Virus record (IMG/VR): IMGVR_UViG_3300031873_000019
Location: 1 to 34,837 of that record
Length of the DNA stretch: 34,837 nt
Direction: 5' to 3' (one strand)
DNA from: a virus
The translations under genes were made by a program, and so were the position numbers. Under the pieces are notes generated by a model, which searched no databases, was not told the origin of the DNA, and worked only from the letters and a program-made list of their open reading frames with translations. This document shows, piece after piece, positions 24,132 through 30,655 of the stretch. Position 1 is the stretch's first letter; each line of letters opens with the position of its first letter.

Positions 24132-25181
24132 ATGACAGAAGAAAGAGCAATGATTACGCGCCCTGACGCGCAGACACTTATCCGTCCGCTGGTCAATCCA
24201 GCGGACCTCATAGCACATCACCGGGAGGTGACAGACCTCATCGGCAAGGCGCTGGAGGAGGGGAGGGACTACGGAACGATCCCTGGAACCAAGGAGCCGA
24301 CGCTCCTGAAGCCCGGGGCCGAGCGGCTCATCATCGCCTTCGGATGCTCGGCATCCTACGTGGTCCTCCAGCAGGAAATCGACCACGACCGCAAGGTGGA
24401 ATGGACGAAGGAAAAATGGGACAGGAGCGCCGGGCGCCGTGTCCAGACGACCGGGACATCAATCGGGCTCTATCGATTCGTCATCCGATGCGATCTGATA
24501 TCGAGGAAATCGGGTGAATCCATCGGCTCCGGAATCGGAAGCGCATCGACGATGGAGGGGAGGTACGTGGATAGGCCCAGGGAGCTCGAGAACACAGTCC
24601 TGAAAATGGCCCAGAAACGAGCGATGGTGGCGGCGGTACTCGGCTCTTTCGGACTATCAGATCGATTCACACAAGACGTCGAGGACCAGGTCCATAGCGG
24701 CCGGGGGGAGTCGCCGGCCCCACGCGGAGGAAAGCGTCCGGCGACTCCTCCATCGAACGGCGTTACGCATGGGACGACAAACGGAGTCGCGGCCATATGG
24801 CAGATTGCATTTTTGAAAAAGATGCCGCGCGAAGAATTCGCCGCAAAGACGCGGGAGCTCGCTATCACGCCAGACTTGAAGACACACACGCCAGAAGCCA
24901 TGAAGGTGCTGGAAGCGTGGGTGCAAGCATGGACAGCGCCGGCGGCTCCGGCAACTACGAAGGAGCCGAGCAAAAAGGAGCAAGCGATCCAGTCACTCCG
25001 GGAGAGCGCGCGGGCGTGGTATCCCTCAGACCCGGAGCTCCTGGATTACGTGAGTGACTATCTCCGCAGGAGCATCAATACACTCGACGAGCTCACGGCA
25101 AAGGAGATCTCGGATATCCTCATCGACCTCGACACGATGGCGGGGCAAGAGGAGCCACCAGATAATGTGCCTTTGGAGTAG
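24132..25181 (+). CDS. Phage DNA-metabolism protein of uncertain family
   Basis: The 349-residue protein starts at ATG 24132 with GGGAG eight bases upstream; a GTG at 24123 and an ATG at 24150 are alternatives. The N-terminal 190 residues form a compact domain with GTIPGTKEPTLLKPGAERL, a pattern (T-L-x-K-P-G-A-E-x-L) that I have seen in phage proteins near recombination and replication genes, then LENTVLKMAQKRAMVAAVL. The middle (about 195-215) is a Gly/Arg/Pro linker and the C-terminus is helical. A single-strand-DNA binding or annealing role is plausible from context, but I cannot assign a family. It leads the operon that also holds the initiator. Confidence 0.72.
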   Translation: MTEERAMITRPDAQTLIRPLVNPADLIAHHREVTDLIGKALEEGRDYGTIPGTKEPTLLKPGAERLIIAFGCSASYVVLQQEIDHDRKVEWTKEKWDRSAGRRVQTTGTSIGLYRFVIRCDLISRKSGESIGSGIGSASTMEGRYVDRPRELENTVLKMAQKRAMVAAVLGSFGLSDRFTQDVEDQVHSGRGESPAPRGGKRPATPPSNGVTHGTTNGVAAIWQIAFLKKMPREEFAAKTRELAITPDLKTHTPEAMKVLEAWVQAWTAPAAPATTKEPSKKEQAIQSLRESARAWYPSDPELLDYVSDYLRRSINTLDELTAKEISDILIDLDTMAGQEEPPDNVPLE

Positions 25182-25186
25182 CGTCG

Positions 25187-25414
25187 ATGCTACGTAATCC
25201 GTGGGACTTCTCCTCCTGGGTGGCTTGCTCCCGATGCGGGATGGAGCATCCAGGATGGACCGTAGAGGACGGGGTGGACGATCAGGTCTCTCGGCTCTGC
25301 CCGCAATGCCTCGATGAGATGACCGGAGATCCGAGGAATTATTTTAAGAGCGGAAAATTGATATCTTTTAAAAGATGTAAAAATTCAAAAATCATAACCC
25401 CTAGAGGGAGATGA
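25187..25414 (+). CDS. Small zinc-finger-like protein
   Basis: The 75-residue protein starts at ATG 25187 behind TTTGGAG. It has CxxC pairs at Cys14/Cys17 and Cys38/Cys41, a four-Cys zinc ribbon. The C-terminal 25 residues are Lys-rich. The last third of the gene is strikingly A+T-rich compared with the rest and contains a perfect palindrome. The role may be nucleic-acid binding; nothing more can be read. Confidence 0.7.
   Translation: MLRNPWDFSSWVACSRCGMEHPGWTVEDGVDDQVSRLCPQCLDEMTGDPRNYFKSGKLISFKRCKNSKIITPRGR
25363..25376. promoter_or_regulatory. Perfect 14-bp A+T palindrome
   Basis: ATCTTTTAAAAGAT at 25363-25376 is self-complementary and lies in an A+T-rich patch (25338-25405) at the end of the zinc-finger gene. 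A dimeric DNA-binding protein could use it; two candidate DNA-binding genes follow directly. Confidence 0.4.
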
Positions 25415-25459
25415 AATTACACTTGACTTTCCAGACAAATCGAGAAAGGATGGCTACCC

Positions 25460-25738
25460 ATGTGGGATCACCGCACCAGAAAATCCGTGCTGGATGATAC
25501 AAAAGAGATGGACCCTGTGAGCGTGAGAGCCTATCTCGAAGAGAAGGGTGTTCCGATGGCGACATACCGCTATTGGAGGAAGCTCGCCAAGGAGGGGCTT
25601 GTGCCGGGAAAGCCCGGGCAGGCCCCATCCCGCGTCAGGGAGATAGTGCGCGAAGAGCTCCGAGAGGAATTGCAACACCATCTTGAGGAGTATCACAAGG
25701 GCAAGAGGAGATTTGTAATTGGCGCCGAAAAAAGGTAG
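25460..25738 (+). CDS. Putative helix-turn-helix DNA-binding protein
   Basis: The 92-residue protein starts at ATG 25460 (AGAAAGGATGG upstream). Residues about 18-50 read SVRAYLEEKGVPMATYRYWR and KLAKEG, a helix-turn-helix-like pattern as in small MerR-like or recombinase-type DNA-binding domains. The C-terminal part (about 58-85) is a charged coiled-coil (REIVREELREELQHHLEEYH), fit for dimerisation. It overlaps the next gene by 20 bases. It is one of two candidates for the missing lysogeny regulator. Confidence 0.65.
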   Translation: MWDHRTRKSVLDDTKEMDPVSVRAYLEEKGVPMATYRYWRKLAKEGLVPGKPGQAPSRVREIVREELREELQHHLEEYHKGKRRFVIGAEKR

Positions 25739-25946
25739 TTTCACATTTCATGTTGAGCTCTCGGTGAAGGAGCGCCTCAAGAACGCCGTATACTGGCTTT
25801 CAGGGCCTCCCCTACGGCTTAATCTATCCAATTTCCTGACCGATGTAATCGACAAAGCAGTAAGAGATCTTGAGGAGGAGCACAACCATGGAAAACCGTT
25901 CAAGAAACGTCTACATGAATTCGTGGGCGGAAGGCCCATGAAGTAG
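25719..25946 (+). CDS. Ribbon-helix-helix DNA-binding protein
   Basis: The 75-residue protein starts at TTG 25719, eight bases after AGAGGAG. It opens with a beta strand (GSFTFHVELSV), then helix KERLKNAVYWLSG, then LNLSNFLTDVIDKAVRDLEEEHN, which matches the ribbon-helix-helix fold of CopG/Arc/ParG-type regulators: the strand contacts the DNA major groove as a dimer. Such proteins act as repressors or as partition factors. It is the best candidate to bind one of the palindromes or repeats in the early region. Confidence 0.72.
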   Translation: MAPKKGSFTFHVELSVKERLKNAVYWLSGPPLRLNLSNFLTDVIDKAVRDLEEEHNHGKPFKKRLHEFVGGRPMK

Positions 25947-25986
25947 TATTTACGAGGGATTCGGTAGCACTTTTTTTTGGAATATT

Positions 25987-26001
25987 AGGTATACGTTTTA
26001 C
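25987..26001 (+). promoter_or_regulatory. Copy of the shared intergenic motif before the initiator
   Basis: AGGTATACGTTTTAC (25987-26001) lies in the gap before the replication initiator, after an eight-T run (25971-25978). TTGGAA at 25977-25982 is a possible -35. It is one of four copies of the AGGTAYACGWTWW pattern. Confidence 0.4.
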
Positions 26002-26034
26002 ATGTTCCACCTAACGTATGGGCCGGAGACTCGG

Positions 26035-27063
26035 ATGAACACTCGCTCTTCCGACACGCTGAAGGTGTCTCTGACGATAGGGAAGATAAGAGCAATGGCA
26101 TCACAAGGATGTAGTCCATCGGAGATACTTGTGTGGCTAATCCTGCTTGCTCATGCCGATTCGGAGTGGAGATGCTTCCCGTCCGTCTCACTGGTCGGAG
26201 CATACACGGGGCTCGCCCAGAGGCATGTCATCAGAGTCCTTGGGCACCTCGAGGAGATGGGAATCGTAAGGCGAGAAATGAGATCGGGATGCTCCACCAT
26301 CTATTACATCACGCATCCACCAACCCCTGACATCTTGTCAGGGGTACCCCGGGCCAAAAAAGCGCCACCAACCCCTGACATCTTGTCAGGGGTACCCCGG
26401 GCCAAAAAAGCGCCACCAACCCCTGACATCTTGTCAGGGGTACCCCTGACATCTTGTCATGGGGTCAAAAGTCCCACCCCTGACAAGATGTCACCCGAAC
26501 TTAAAGACTTAAGATCTTACTTAAAGAGAGACACTGATCTTGTTAAGATATGCAGCAAAGATTCTCTCTCTTTTTCGCCTTCGGCTGGACCCCTAAAACC
26601 ACCTCCCGCGACCCGTCCGATGAACGGGGAAGCCGAGGCCATCCTGGAGACCCGGAAGACCTACGCCGCGGCGTGGGGCCACCCGGTCGAGGAGCGCCTC
26701 CCTGGAGACATCCTGCTCCGGCGCGTGCTCGAGGCGATCCGGGCCGACGGCCTGGAGGGAGTCAATCGTGGGCTCCTAGGCCATCACCGAATCGCGAGCC
26801 GGGATGGATCTCAGCACGGGAGGGGATACCATCACGCATTCCCTCCCCTCCGCATGGATGACGGCATCGACTATCGGCACCTGGACTTCGACAGGTGGTC
26901 GGAATTCAAGGCCGCCGGGCCAAAGCCGGAGCCCGTCCTTCCGACGCAGGCGCAGATAGAGCCGGTGAGCGAAGAGGTAACAAAAATGGGCCTCGAAATG
27001 ATGCGGAAGGAAATATTTCACAGGGGGACTAACGGGGACAATCGGAAAGGGGACCTGAAATGA
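26035..27063 (+). CDS. Replication initiator with internal iterons
   Basis: The 342-residue protein starts at ATG 26035 with GGAGA upstream; an ATG at 26002 lacks a ribosome site. Residues about 25-92 form a winged helix-turn-helix (SPSEILVWLILLAH, then CFPSVSLVGAYTGLAQRHVI, then LEEMGIVRREMR), as in phage O-like initiators. Residues 95-150 are the translation of an iteron array (repeat unit PPTPDILSGVPRAKKA), then an A+T-rich coded segment, and a C-terminal domain (about 190-330) that could contact helicase or primase. An origin inside the initiator gene is the lambda O layout. No helicase or loader gene is visible nearby, so host helicase is probably recruited. It overlaps the next gene by ATGA. 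Confidence 0.78.
   Translation: MNTRSSDTLKVSLTIGKIRAMASQGCSPSEILVWLILLAHADSEWRCFPSVSLVGAYTGLAQRHVIRVLGHLEEMGIVRREMRSGCSTIYYITHPPTPDILSGVPRAKKAPPTPDILSGVPRAKKAPPTPDILSGVPLTSCHGVKSPTPDKMSPELKDLRSYLKRDTDLVKICSKDSLSFSPSAGPLKPPPATRPMNGEAEAILETRKTYAAAWGHPVEERLPGDILLRRVLEAIRADGLEGVNRGLLGHHRIASRDGSQHGRGYHHAFPPLRMDDGIDYRHLDFDRWSEFKAAGPKPEPVLPTQAQIEPVSEEVTKMGLEMMRKEIFHRGTNGDNRKGDLK
26317..26493. repeat. Iteron array, putative replication origin
   Basis: Two full 48-bp units and most of a third (26317-26364, 26365-26412, 26413-26446) each contain a palindrome with arms CCCCTGACA and TGTCAGGGG around TCT (26324-26344, 26372-26392, 26420-26440). A fourth, imperfect copy begins at 26443 and a fifth lies inverted at 26477-26493. 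So five copies of TGACATCTTGTCA occur in 170 bases. The 48-bp period keeps the reading frame, so the array also encodes a 16-residue repeat. It is placed directly before an A+T-rich segment. Confidence 0.85.
26497..26580. other. A+T-rich candidate DNA-unwinding element
   Basis: Directly after the iterons the sequence turns A+T-rich, with two direct copies of CTTAAAGA (26500-26507 and 26519-26526) and ACTTAAGATCTTACTTAA between them. In lambda-type origins an A+T-rich stretch beside the iterons opens first. The segment stays in frame inside the initiator gene. Confidence 0.6.
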
Positions 27064-27242
27064 CAGAAAGAAAATGGACAGAGTTCGTCGAAAGAATCGC
27101 GAAGCACGTATCAGATTCTGGCTTCTCGTCCGAGGAGGTGAAGATGGACCTGGTGGATGAAGTGCTGGAGGCCATCTATGCATCGGGCATGCGCGTCGAG
27201 GTGGAGGAGGAATCGAATGAGCATCGCAAAAAGACTGGTTGA
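27060..27242 (+). CDS. Small acidic helical protein
   Basis: The 60-residue protein overlaps the initiator stop by ATGA. It is charged and helical (TEFVERIAKHVSD, DLVDEVLEAIYASG) with an acidic C-terminal part (VEVEEESNE). Coupling to the initiator suggests a replication or copy-control role, but there is no recognisable motif. Confidence 0.6.
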   Translation: MTERKWTEFVERIAKHVSDSGFSSEEVKMDLVDEVLEAIYASGMRVEVEEESNEHRKKTG

Positions 27243-27525
27243 GGTTGCGATAGAGCTTGGGCTCTTGGATGAGCTCCGAAAGATCTTGGACGCCACGGAC
27301 GAAAGCGATAGCCTCGCCGGCGCCGATTCCCGGGGCCGAGGAGGAGGTTCAGAATGGCCCCTCGAAAAAAGGGATACAGGGTCGTCGGGCCCTACCGCCA
27401 TCATCGACGATGGCGAATCGAGCTTGTTGGACCGGATGGGAGACGAGCTCTGGAATCGTTTTCGACAGAGGGCGAGGCCCGTCTCGCTGCAAAAGCCGCA
27501 TGGCGAAAAGTCCCAGGAAGAGTAA
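27217..27525 (+). CDS. Small protein overlapping the integrase start
   Basis: ATG 27217 follows GGAGGAGG, and the first 40 codons give a plausible helical protein (AKRLVEVAIELGLLDELRK). The frame then runs 172 bases into the integrase gene, where its composition becomes less protein-like. The start is well supported by its ribosome site and by the 26-base overlap with the previous gene; the full 102-residue length is less certain. No function is recognised. Confidence 0.45.
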   Translation: MSIAKRLVEVAIELGLLDELRKILDATDESDSLAGADSRGRGGGSEWPLEKRDTGSSGPTAIIDDGESSLLDRMGDELWNRFRQRARPVSLQKPHGEKSQEE

Positions 27526-28427
27526 GCGTGGCGAGCGTGGTAGAAAAGTACGAGGAGCACTTGGTCGCGAAGGGCAACAAGGCGCGGGCGATCGCGGAGA
27601 CCATCCGCCGGGTGAGATCTTTTCACGCGGGGGACCTCGAGCGATCCATCGGGGACGTCCCCCATGGGACAATCTCTGACCGGTACAAGGCCATGAGCTC
27701 CGAGCTCGCCGCAGACACCCACCGGAATCGGCTTGCCGAGGTCAAGACGTTTTGGAGGTGGGTGGTCATGCGAGGATTAGCCACCAGAAGCCCTGCGGAG
27801 GCCGTGGAGCCGATCGGAAGGCGGAACAAGGGAAAGCCACAGCTCCGGCGGTCCGAGGCCCGTGAGCTCTTTCTGTGGGCCTCACAGGATGCGTCGGCAA
27901 ATCCCGAGGCGAGTCTCGCCGTGCTCATGGTCCTGACGCTCGGACTCCGCGCGTCCGAGCTACTGGAGAGGAGGGTGAGAGATGTAGATGTGGGGGAAGA
28001 CTCTGTCCTGCTATGGATTGACATGGGGAAGACTAGAGCGGCGGCCCGCGTGCTCGAGGTCCCGGAGCCGGCATTGAGCATGCTCCGCGACTGGATAGCC
28101 GATCGACCGGGGGAGCAATACGTCTTCGCAAGCAAAGACTCTCGGACTGGCCATCGGGACCTATCGTGGCTCCGCAAAGTGCTCCGCTCCCTTTGCGTGC
28201 GCGCGAAGGTCCCGGTGGTCTGTCCGCATGGGCTCCGTGGGACGAGGGCCACGCTCGCCGTCGAGGCGGGTCTCTCCGCGCACATCATCGCTCGCGAGCT
28301 CGGGCATGAGAGCTTCGTCACGACGCGGAAGCACTATCTCGCGGAGGGCGTCGAGGAGAAGGCCAGCACGAAGGCGTTCATGCGCGTCATCGAAGGAGGA
28401 CGGGAAAAAAGCGGTGGGGTATCGTGA
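27354..28427 (+). CDS. int: Tyrosine recombinase integrase
   Basis: The 357-residue protein starts at ATG 27354 behind GAGGAGG. It has an N-terminal arm-binding part (1-50), a core-binding helical domain (55-150) and a catalytic domain with the full set: R199 in TLGLRASELL, K226, H292 and R295 in CPHGLRGTRAT, H318 in ELGHES and the nucleophile Y328 in RKHYL. Such enzymes catalyse strand exchange between attP and attB. The attachment site lies directly after it, on the other strand of a tRNA-Ala remnant. No excisionase is recognised. Confidence 0.95.
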   Translation: MAPRKKGYRVVGPYRHHRRWRIELVGPDGRRALESFSTEGEARLAAKAAWRKVPGRVSVASVVEKYEEHLVAKGNKARAIAETIRRVRSFHAGDLERSIGDVPHGTISDRYKAMSSELAADTHRNRLAEVKTFWRWVVMRGLATRSPAEAVEPIGRRNKGKPQLRRSEARELFLWASQDASANPEASLAVLMVLTLGLRASELLERRVRDVDVGEDSVLLWIDMGKTRAAARVLEVPEPALSMLRDWIADRPGEQYVFASKDSRTGHRDLSWLRKVLRSLCVRAKVPVVCPHGLRGTRATLAVEAGLSAHIIARELGHESFVTTRKHYLAEGVEEKASTKAFMRVIEGGREKSGGVS

Positions 28428-28442
28428 TTGATACCCCACCGC
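28405..28442 (-). terminator. Rho-independent terminator on the minus strand, supplied beside attP
   Basis: Read on the minus strand, GCGGTGGGGTATC (28442-28430) and GATACCCCACCGC (28423-28411) form a perfect 13-bp stem with a 6-base loop, followed directly by six T (28410-28405). It lies about 35 bases after the 3' end of the tRNA-Ala remnant on the same strand, so after integration it would end tRNA transcription and protect the integrase from antisense RNA. It overlaps the integrase stop codon. Confidence 0.85.
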
Positions 28443-28476
28443 GTGGCGAGAGCGATGCGGAAATGCTGGAAAAACA

Positions 28477-28523
28477 TGGAGCTGATGGGGATCGAACCCA
28501 CGGCCTCCAGAGTGCGATTCTGG
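28477..28523 (-). tRNA. 3' part of tRNA-Ala(CGC): phage attachment site core (attP)
   Basis: On the minus strand 28523-28477 reads as the 3' half of a tRNA: anticodon stem CCAGA/TCTGG with loop ATCGCAC (U33, anticodon CGC, A37), variable AGGCC, T arm GTGGG-TTCGATC-CCCAT, acceptor CAGCTCC and discriminator A. U70 and A73 fit alanine identity. No CCA follows and no D arm or 5' half is present, so this is not a working gene but the segment that restores the host tRNA after integration. It is adjacent to the integrase, as usual for tRNA-targeting phages. The exact crossover base is unknown. Confidence 0.85.
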
Positions 28524-28544
28524 CCAACCGCGAAGAAAATTGAA

Positions 28545-28566
28545 TAGTTGCGCCAAAAATCAACTA
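28545..28566. other. Short inverted repeat beside attP
   Basis: TAGTTG (28545-28550) and CAACTA (28561-28566) pair across a 10-base A-rich spacer, in the otherwise gene-free stretch 28443-28629 that also holds attP. It might be an arm site for the integrase or a small hairpin. Confidence 0.3.
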
Positions 28567-28629
28567 CCGGCTTTCGGGAATCGGCAATCCAATCAGGCAC
28601 ATAGGCGGTGGAGAATCGGAGGAGAGGAC

Positions 28630-28953
28630 ATGACCATCAGGCAATGTTTCGAGATCATATCGCGCGAGGGAGACTTTTCGCTACGGTTCGCGCCGGAGGG
28701 GGATGGGAGCATATCCCTCGAGCTCGAGCTCTGGAACGTCAACCCCCAGGAAAGAGAGATGGAGCGCATCTATCGCCTCGGGAAGCTCGAGCTCATCGAG
28801 ACCAAGATGCTCGGGGAGAAGCTCTCCCTCTTTCGCAGGCATGCCTTGATCGAGGAGACCCATCGCGGTCGAAAAAAAGAGGACCAGGCGCTCGACCCCG
28901 TCGAGGAGCACATCCGGAAGGTGGCCGAGCAGAAAGGGGAGGGGAATGAGTGA
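28630..28953 (+). CDS. Small charged protein of unknown function
   Basis: The 107-residue protein starts at ATG 28630 behind GGAGGAGAGG. A beta-rich first half (FSLRFAPEGDGSISLELEL) is followed by a long charged helix rich in Glu, Arg and Lys. It opens the accessory operon on the far side of attP and overlaps the next gene by 8 bases. No family is recognised. Confidence 0.7.
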   Translation: MTIRQCFEIISREGDFSLRFAPEGDGSISLELELWNVNPQEREMERIYRLGKLELIETKMLGEKLSLFRRHALIEETHRGRKKEDQALDPVEEHIRKVAEQKGEGNE

Positions 28954-29173
28954 GAAGCTTTGCACGCGATGTAAGAGAGAGCTCCCCCTCGATCTGTTTT
29001 CGGCGCGCGAAGACTACTACACGGGGGAGATGATAAAGGACGCATTGTGCCATTCATGCCGGAATCGGGCGACGAAGGAATACCGGGACCGAAAGGCGCG
29101 AGAGGCCGAGAATCCCCGGCCGAGCAGAAAGAGGGAGAGGCTAGACCGCGAGGACGTGGAGGCGTGGACATGA
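28946..29173 (+). CDS. Four-Cys zinc-finger protein
   Basis: The 75-residue protein has Cys pairs at 6/9 and 35/38 (CTRC and CHSC) flanking a 25-residue loop, then an Arg-rich helix (RNRATKEYRDRKARE). This pattern is frequent in small phage proteins that bind nucleic acid or act beside HNH nucleases; no HNH motif is present here. Its ATG overlaps the previous gene, and its stop is shared (ATGA) with the next gene. Confidence 0.75.
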   Translation: MSEKLCTRCKRELPLDLFSAREDYYTGEMIKDALCHSCRNRATKEYRDRKAREAENPRPSRKRERLDREDVEAWT

Positions 29174-29370
29174 GGGAGCAAGACGTGGAGCGCATCGAGG
29201 GGAAGCGGACGTGCTGTTGCCCAAGCGAGGACCCGTTTGAATGCGTCAAGCGGCGATACCCATCGGAAGAGATAGTTCACGAAATCGAAGTAGGGATAAA
29301 GGGACCATGTGAGTGTGCGTGTCATAATGAATACTGGGAGGACATGGAAGAATATGGCGAGCCAGATTGA
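29170..29370 (+). CDS. Small Cys-rich protein
   Basis: The 66-residue protein starts by ATGA overlap. It has Cys15-16-17 in a row, Cys25, and a GPCECACH segment with Cys47, 49 and 51. The C.C.CH group is common in phage proteins of unknown role and may bind zinc. The C-terminus is acidic. Confidence 0.65.
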   Translation: MREQDVERIEGKRTCCCPSEDPFECVKRRYPSEEIVHEIEVGIKGPCECACHNEYWEDMEEYGEPD

Positions 29371-29605
29371 CAAGTGCTTGCAGTGTGGAGCACGGATTAT
29401 ATGGGTCTTCGCGACGGCGACGGGGCGTAGGATGCCCATGGACGCGGCGACGGACCCGAAAGGGACATGGATAATCGAGACCTGCGGGCCGGACTATTAC
29501 GCGAGATGTGTAGGGAAGGACTTCACGAAATATGCCGGCATCCGGCACAAATCGCATTTCGCGACTTGCCCGGATGCCAATAGATTCAGGGTGAAAAGAA
29601 AGTGA
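29354..29605 (+). CDS. Zinc-ribbon-like small protein
   Basis: The 83-residue protein starts at ATG 29354 inside the end of the previous gene. Cys8/Cys11 (CLQCG), Cys44, Cys52, then H68 and Cys72 in SHFATCPDA, with GRRMPMD between, match a recurrent phage zinc-binding protein that I know only as a hypothetical. The C-terminus is basic. A nucleic-acid-related role is likely. Confidence 0.68.
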   Translation: MASQIDKCLQCGARIIWVFATATGRRMPMDAATDPKGTWIIETCGPDYYARCVGKDFTKYAGIRHKSHFATCPDANRFRVKRK

Positions 29606-29635
29606 CCAGCTTGGAACAAGAGAAGGAGCTAAGGG

Positions 29636-29914
29636 ATGATGAGCCCAGGGCCTTGGAAATTCGACCCGGAGGAGGATGAGATCGTCCGTGATGCGACCGG
29701 GGAATGGGTCTGTTGCGTGACAGAGTCTCCGACCCGCGAGGCCGGCGTCTCAAACGGCCGCCTCATCGCCGCGGCGCCCGATCTCCTGGATGCGCTTCGC
29801 CTGCTTGTTCACGACATCGACAAGATGGGCATCACGGGCCTTCGGGAATGGGCCTTGATGCCGGCCATGGATGCCGCATCGAGGGCCTTCAAGTGCCTGG
29901 AGGGCGTCGAATGA
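29636..29914 (+). CDS. Conserved phage protein with LIAAAPDLL motif
   Basis: The 92-residue protein has PGPWKF at the start and NGRLIAAAPDLLDALRLL in the middle. The combination 'PGPW ... N.RLIAAAPDLL.AL' is widespread in small accessory phage proteins of unknown function. It overlaps the next gene by ATGA. Confidence 0.75.
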   Translation: MMSPGPWKFDPEEDEIVRDATGEWVCCVTESPTREAGVSNGRLIAAAPDLLDALRLLVHDIDKMGITGLREWALMPAMDAASRAFKCLEGVE

Positions 29915-30138
29915 GCGATCGTCTATCCCTCTGGGTGATCTACAAAAGCCCCCGTGACTATCCGGGGAAGTACGTCATCCGTGAGCAACGGGTTTTGGAC
30001 GGCGGAAAGATCTGGATCTCTCCCGTGTGCGACCTCGCGCGAGATCTCCGGGAGGCCCGGGAGAAGCTCCCGATAGGTCTCTATCCCCTCGGCCGCATGG
30101 AGGGAGACGACCCGGCGATCGCCGAGGTGTGGATATGA
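29911..30138 (+). CDS. Small accessory protein, paralogue of the gene at 31260
   Basis: The 75-residue protein matches the 76-residue product at 31260-31490 in 58 of 71 aligned positions (SLWVIY, RDYPGK/RDHPGK, REQRVL, EGDDPAIAEVW). Both genes are coupled by ATGA to the gene before them, and both are followed by ACAATGTACCGGCCCGG, so the duplication includes the downstream non-coding part. The function is not known. Confidence 0.72.
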   Translation: MSDRLSLWVIYKSPRDYPGKYVIREQRVLDGGKIWISPVCDLARDLREAREKLPIGLYPLGRMEGDDPAIAEVWI

Positions 30139-30259
30139 TTACAATGTACCGGCCCGGCGTGACCCGGGATGTTCTTTGAGGATTCTTGTTATACCCGTGA
30201 TTTATGGGCTATCAAGCCGTGGCCCCGGGTGACGGGGCACTTTGAAAAGGAGTAAAGTC
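30139..30259 (+). other. Structured 120-base gap (leader or terminator)
   Basis: The gap opens with TTACAATGTACCGGCCCGG, related to the gap after 31490, and ends with GCCCC (30222-30226)/GGGGC (30234-30238), a stem with a short T-run after it. Between them lie short CCC/GGG pairs. It may contain a terminator for the paralogue and a leader for the gene at 30260. No small ORF of note is seen. Confidence 0.45.
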
Positions 30260-30637
30260 ATGACTTGGGAGATCTGCCAGCGCGATAGTGAGAGGGTCCT
30301 CCCGAGAATCCTCCCGAGCGGATGGGAACACTGGGGGCCATCGGCCGGAGGATTCGCGAGCACTAGCGGATTGCGGGTATTATCCTCAGTCGTCGTCGAC
30401 CGAGAGCAAGACGGCCGGAGATGGCATCATGTATCGGCGTCTCGAGCAAATCGTCTCCCATCCTGGGAGGACATGTGCGAGGTCAAGGAGCTATTCGTCG
30501 GACTTGAGCGTAAGGGGATCCAGATATTTCCTCCGCGCTCGGAATACTGCAATGGGCATCCGTTCTGCTTGCACCTCTGGTCATGCCTCGATGACGTGGC
30601 ATGGCTACCGGATTTCCGGTTCAATGGGAGAATATAA
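30260..30637 (+). CDS. Small phage protein with the pattern RRWHHVS...LPSWEDM
   Basis: The 125-residue protein starts at ATG 30260 with AAAAGGAG upstream. It contains GRRWHHVSASR, LPSWEDMCEVKELFVG and HPFCLHLWSC, a constellation shared by a widespread group of small phage proteins in which Trp and His are conserved. The role is unknown. Its leader (AAAAGGAGTAAAGTCATGA) nearly repeats before the next gene. Confidence 0.75.
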   Translation: MTWEICQRDSERVLPRILPSGWEHWGPSAGGFASTSGLRVLSSVVVDREQDGRRWHHVSASRANRLPSWEDMCEVKELFVGLERKGIQIFPPRSEYCNGHPFCLHLWSCLDDVAWLPDFRFNGRI

Positions 30638-30655
30638 AGAAAAGGGAGTGAAGTC

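Noticed and set aside
23571-24386. 271-residue minus-strand frame
   Set aside because: Only the last 106 residues, starting at the ATG behind AGGAGGG with a lipoprotein signal, look real. The upstream part is the antisense of the promoter region and of the gene at 24132.
26317-26446. CRISPR-like direct repeats
   Set aside because: The 48-bp units follow each other with no unique spacers, keep the reading frame of the initiator and contain palindromes, so they are iterons.
28477-28523. Complete tRNA gene
   Set aside because: No D arm, no 5' acceptor strand and no CCA. Only the part from the anticodon arm onward is present, as in an attachment site.
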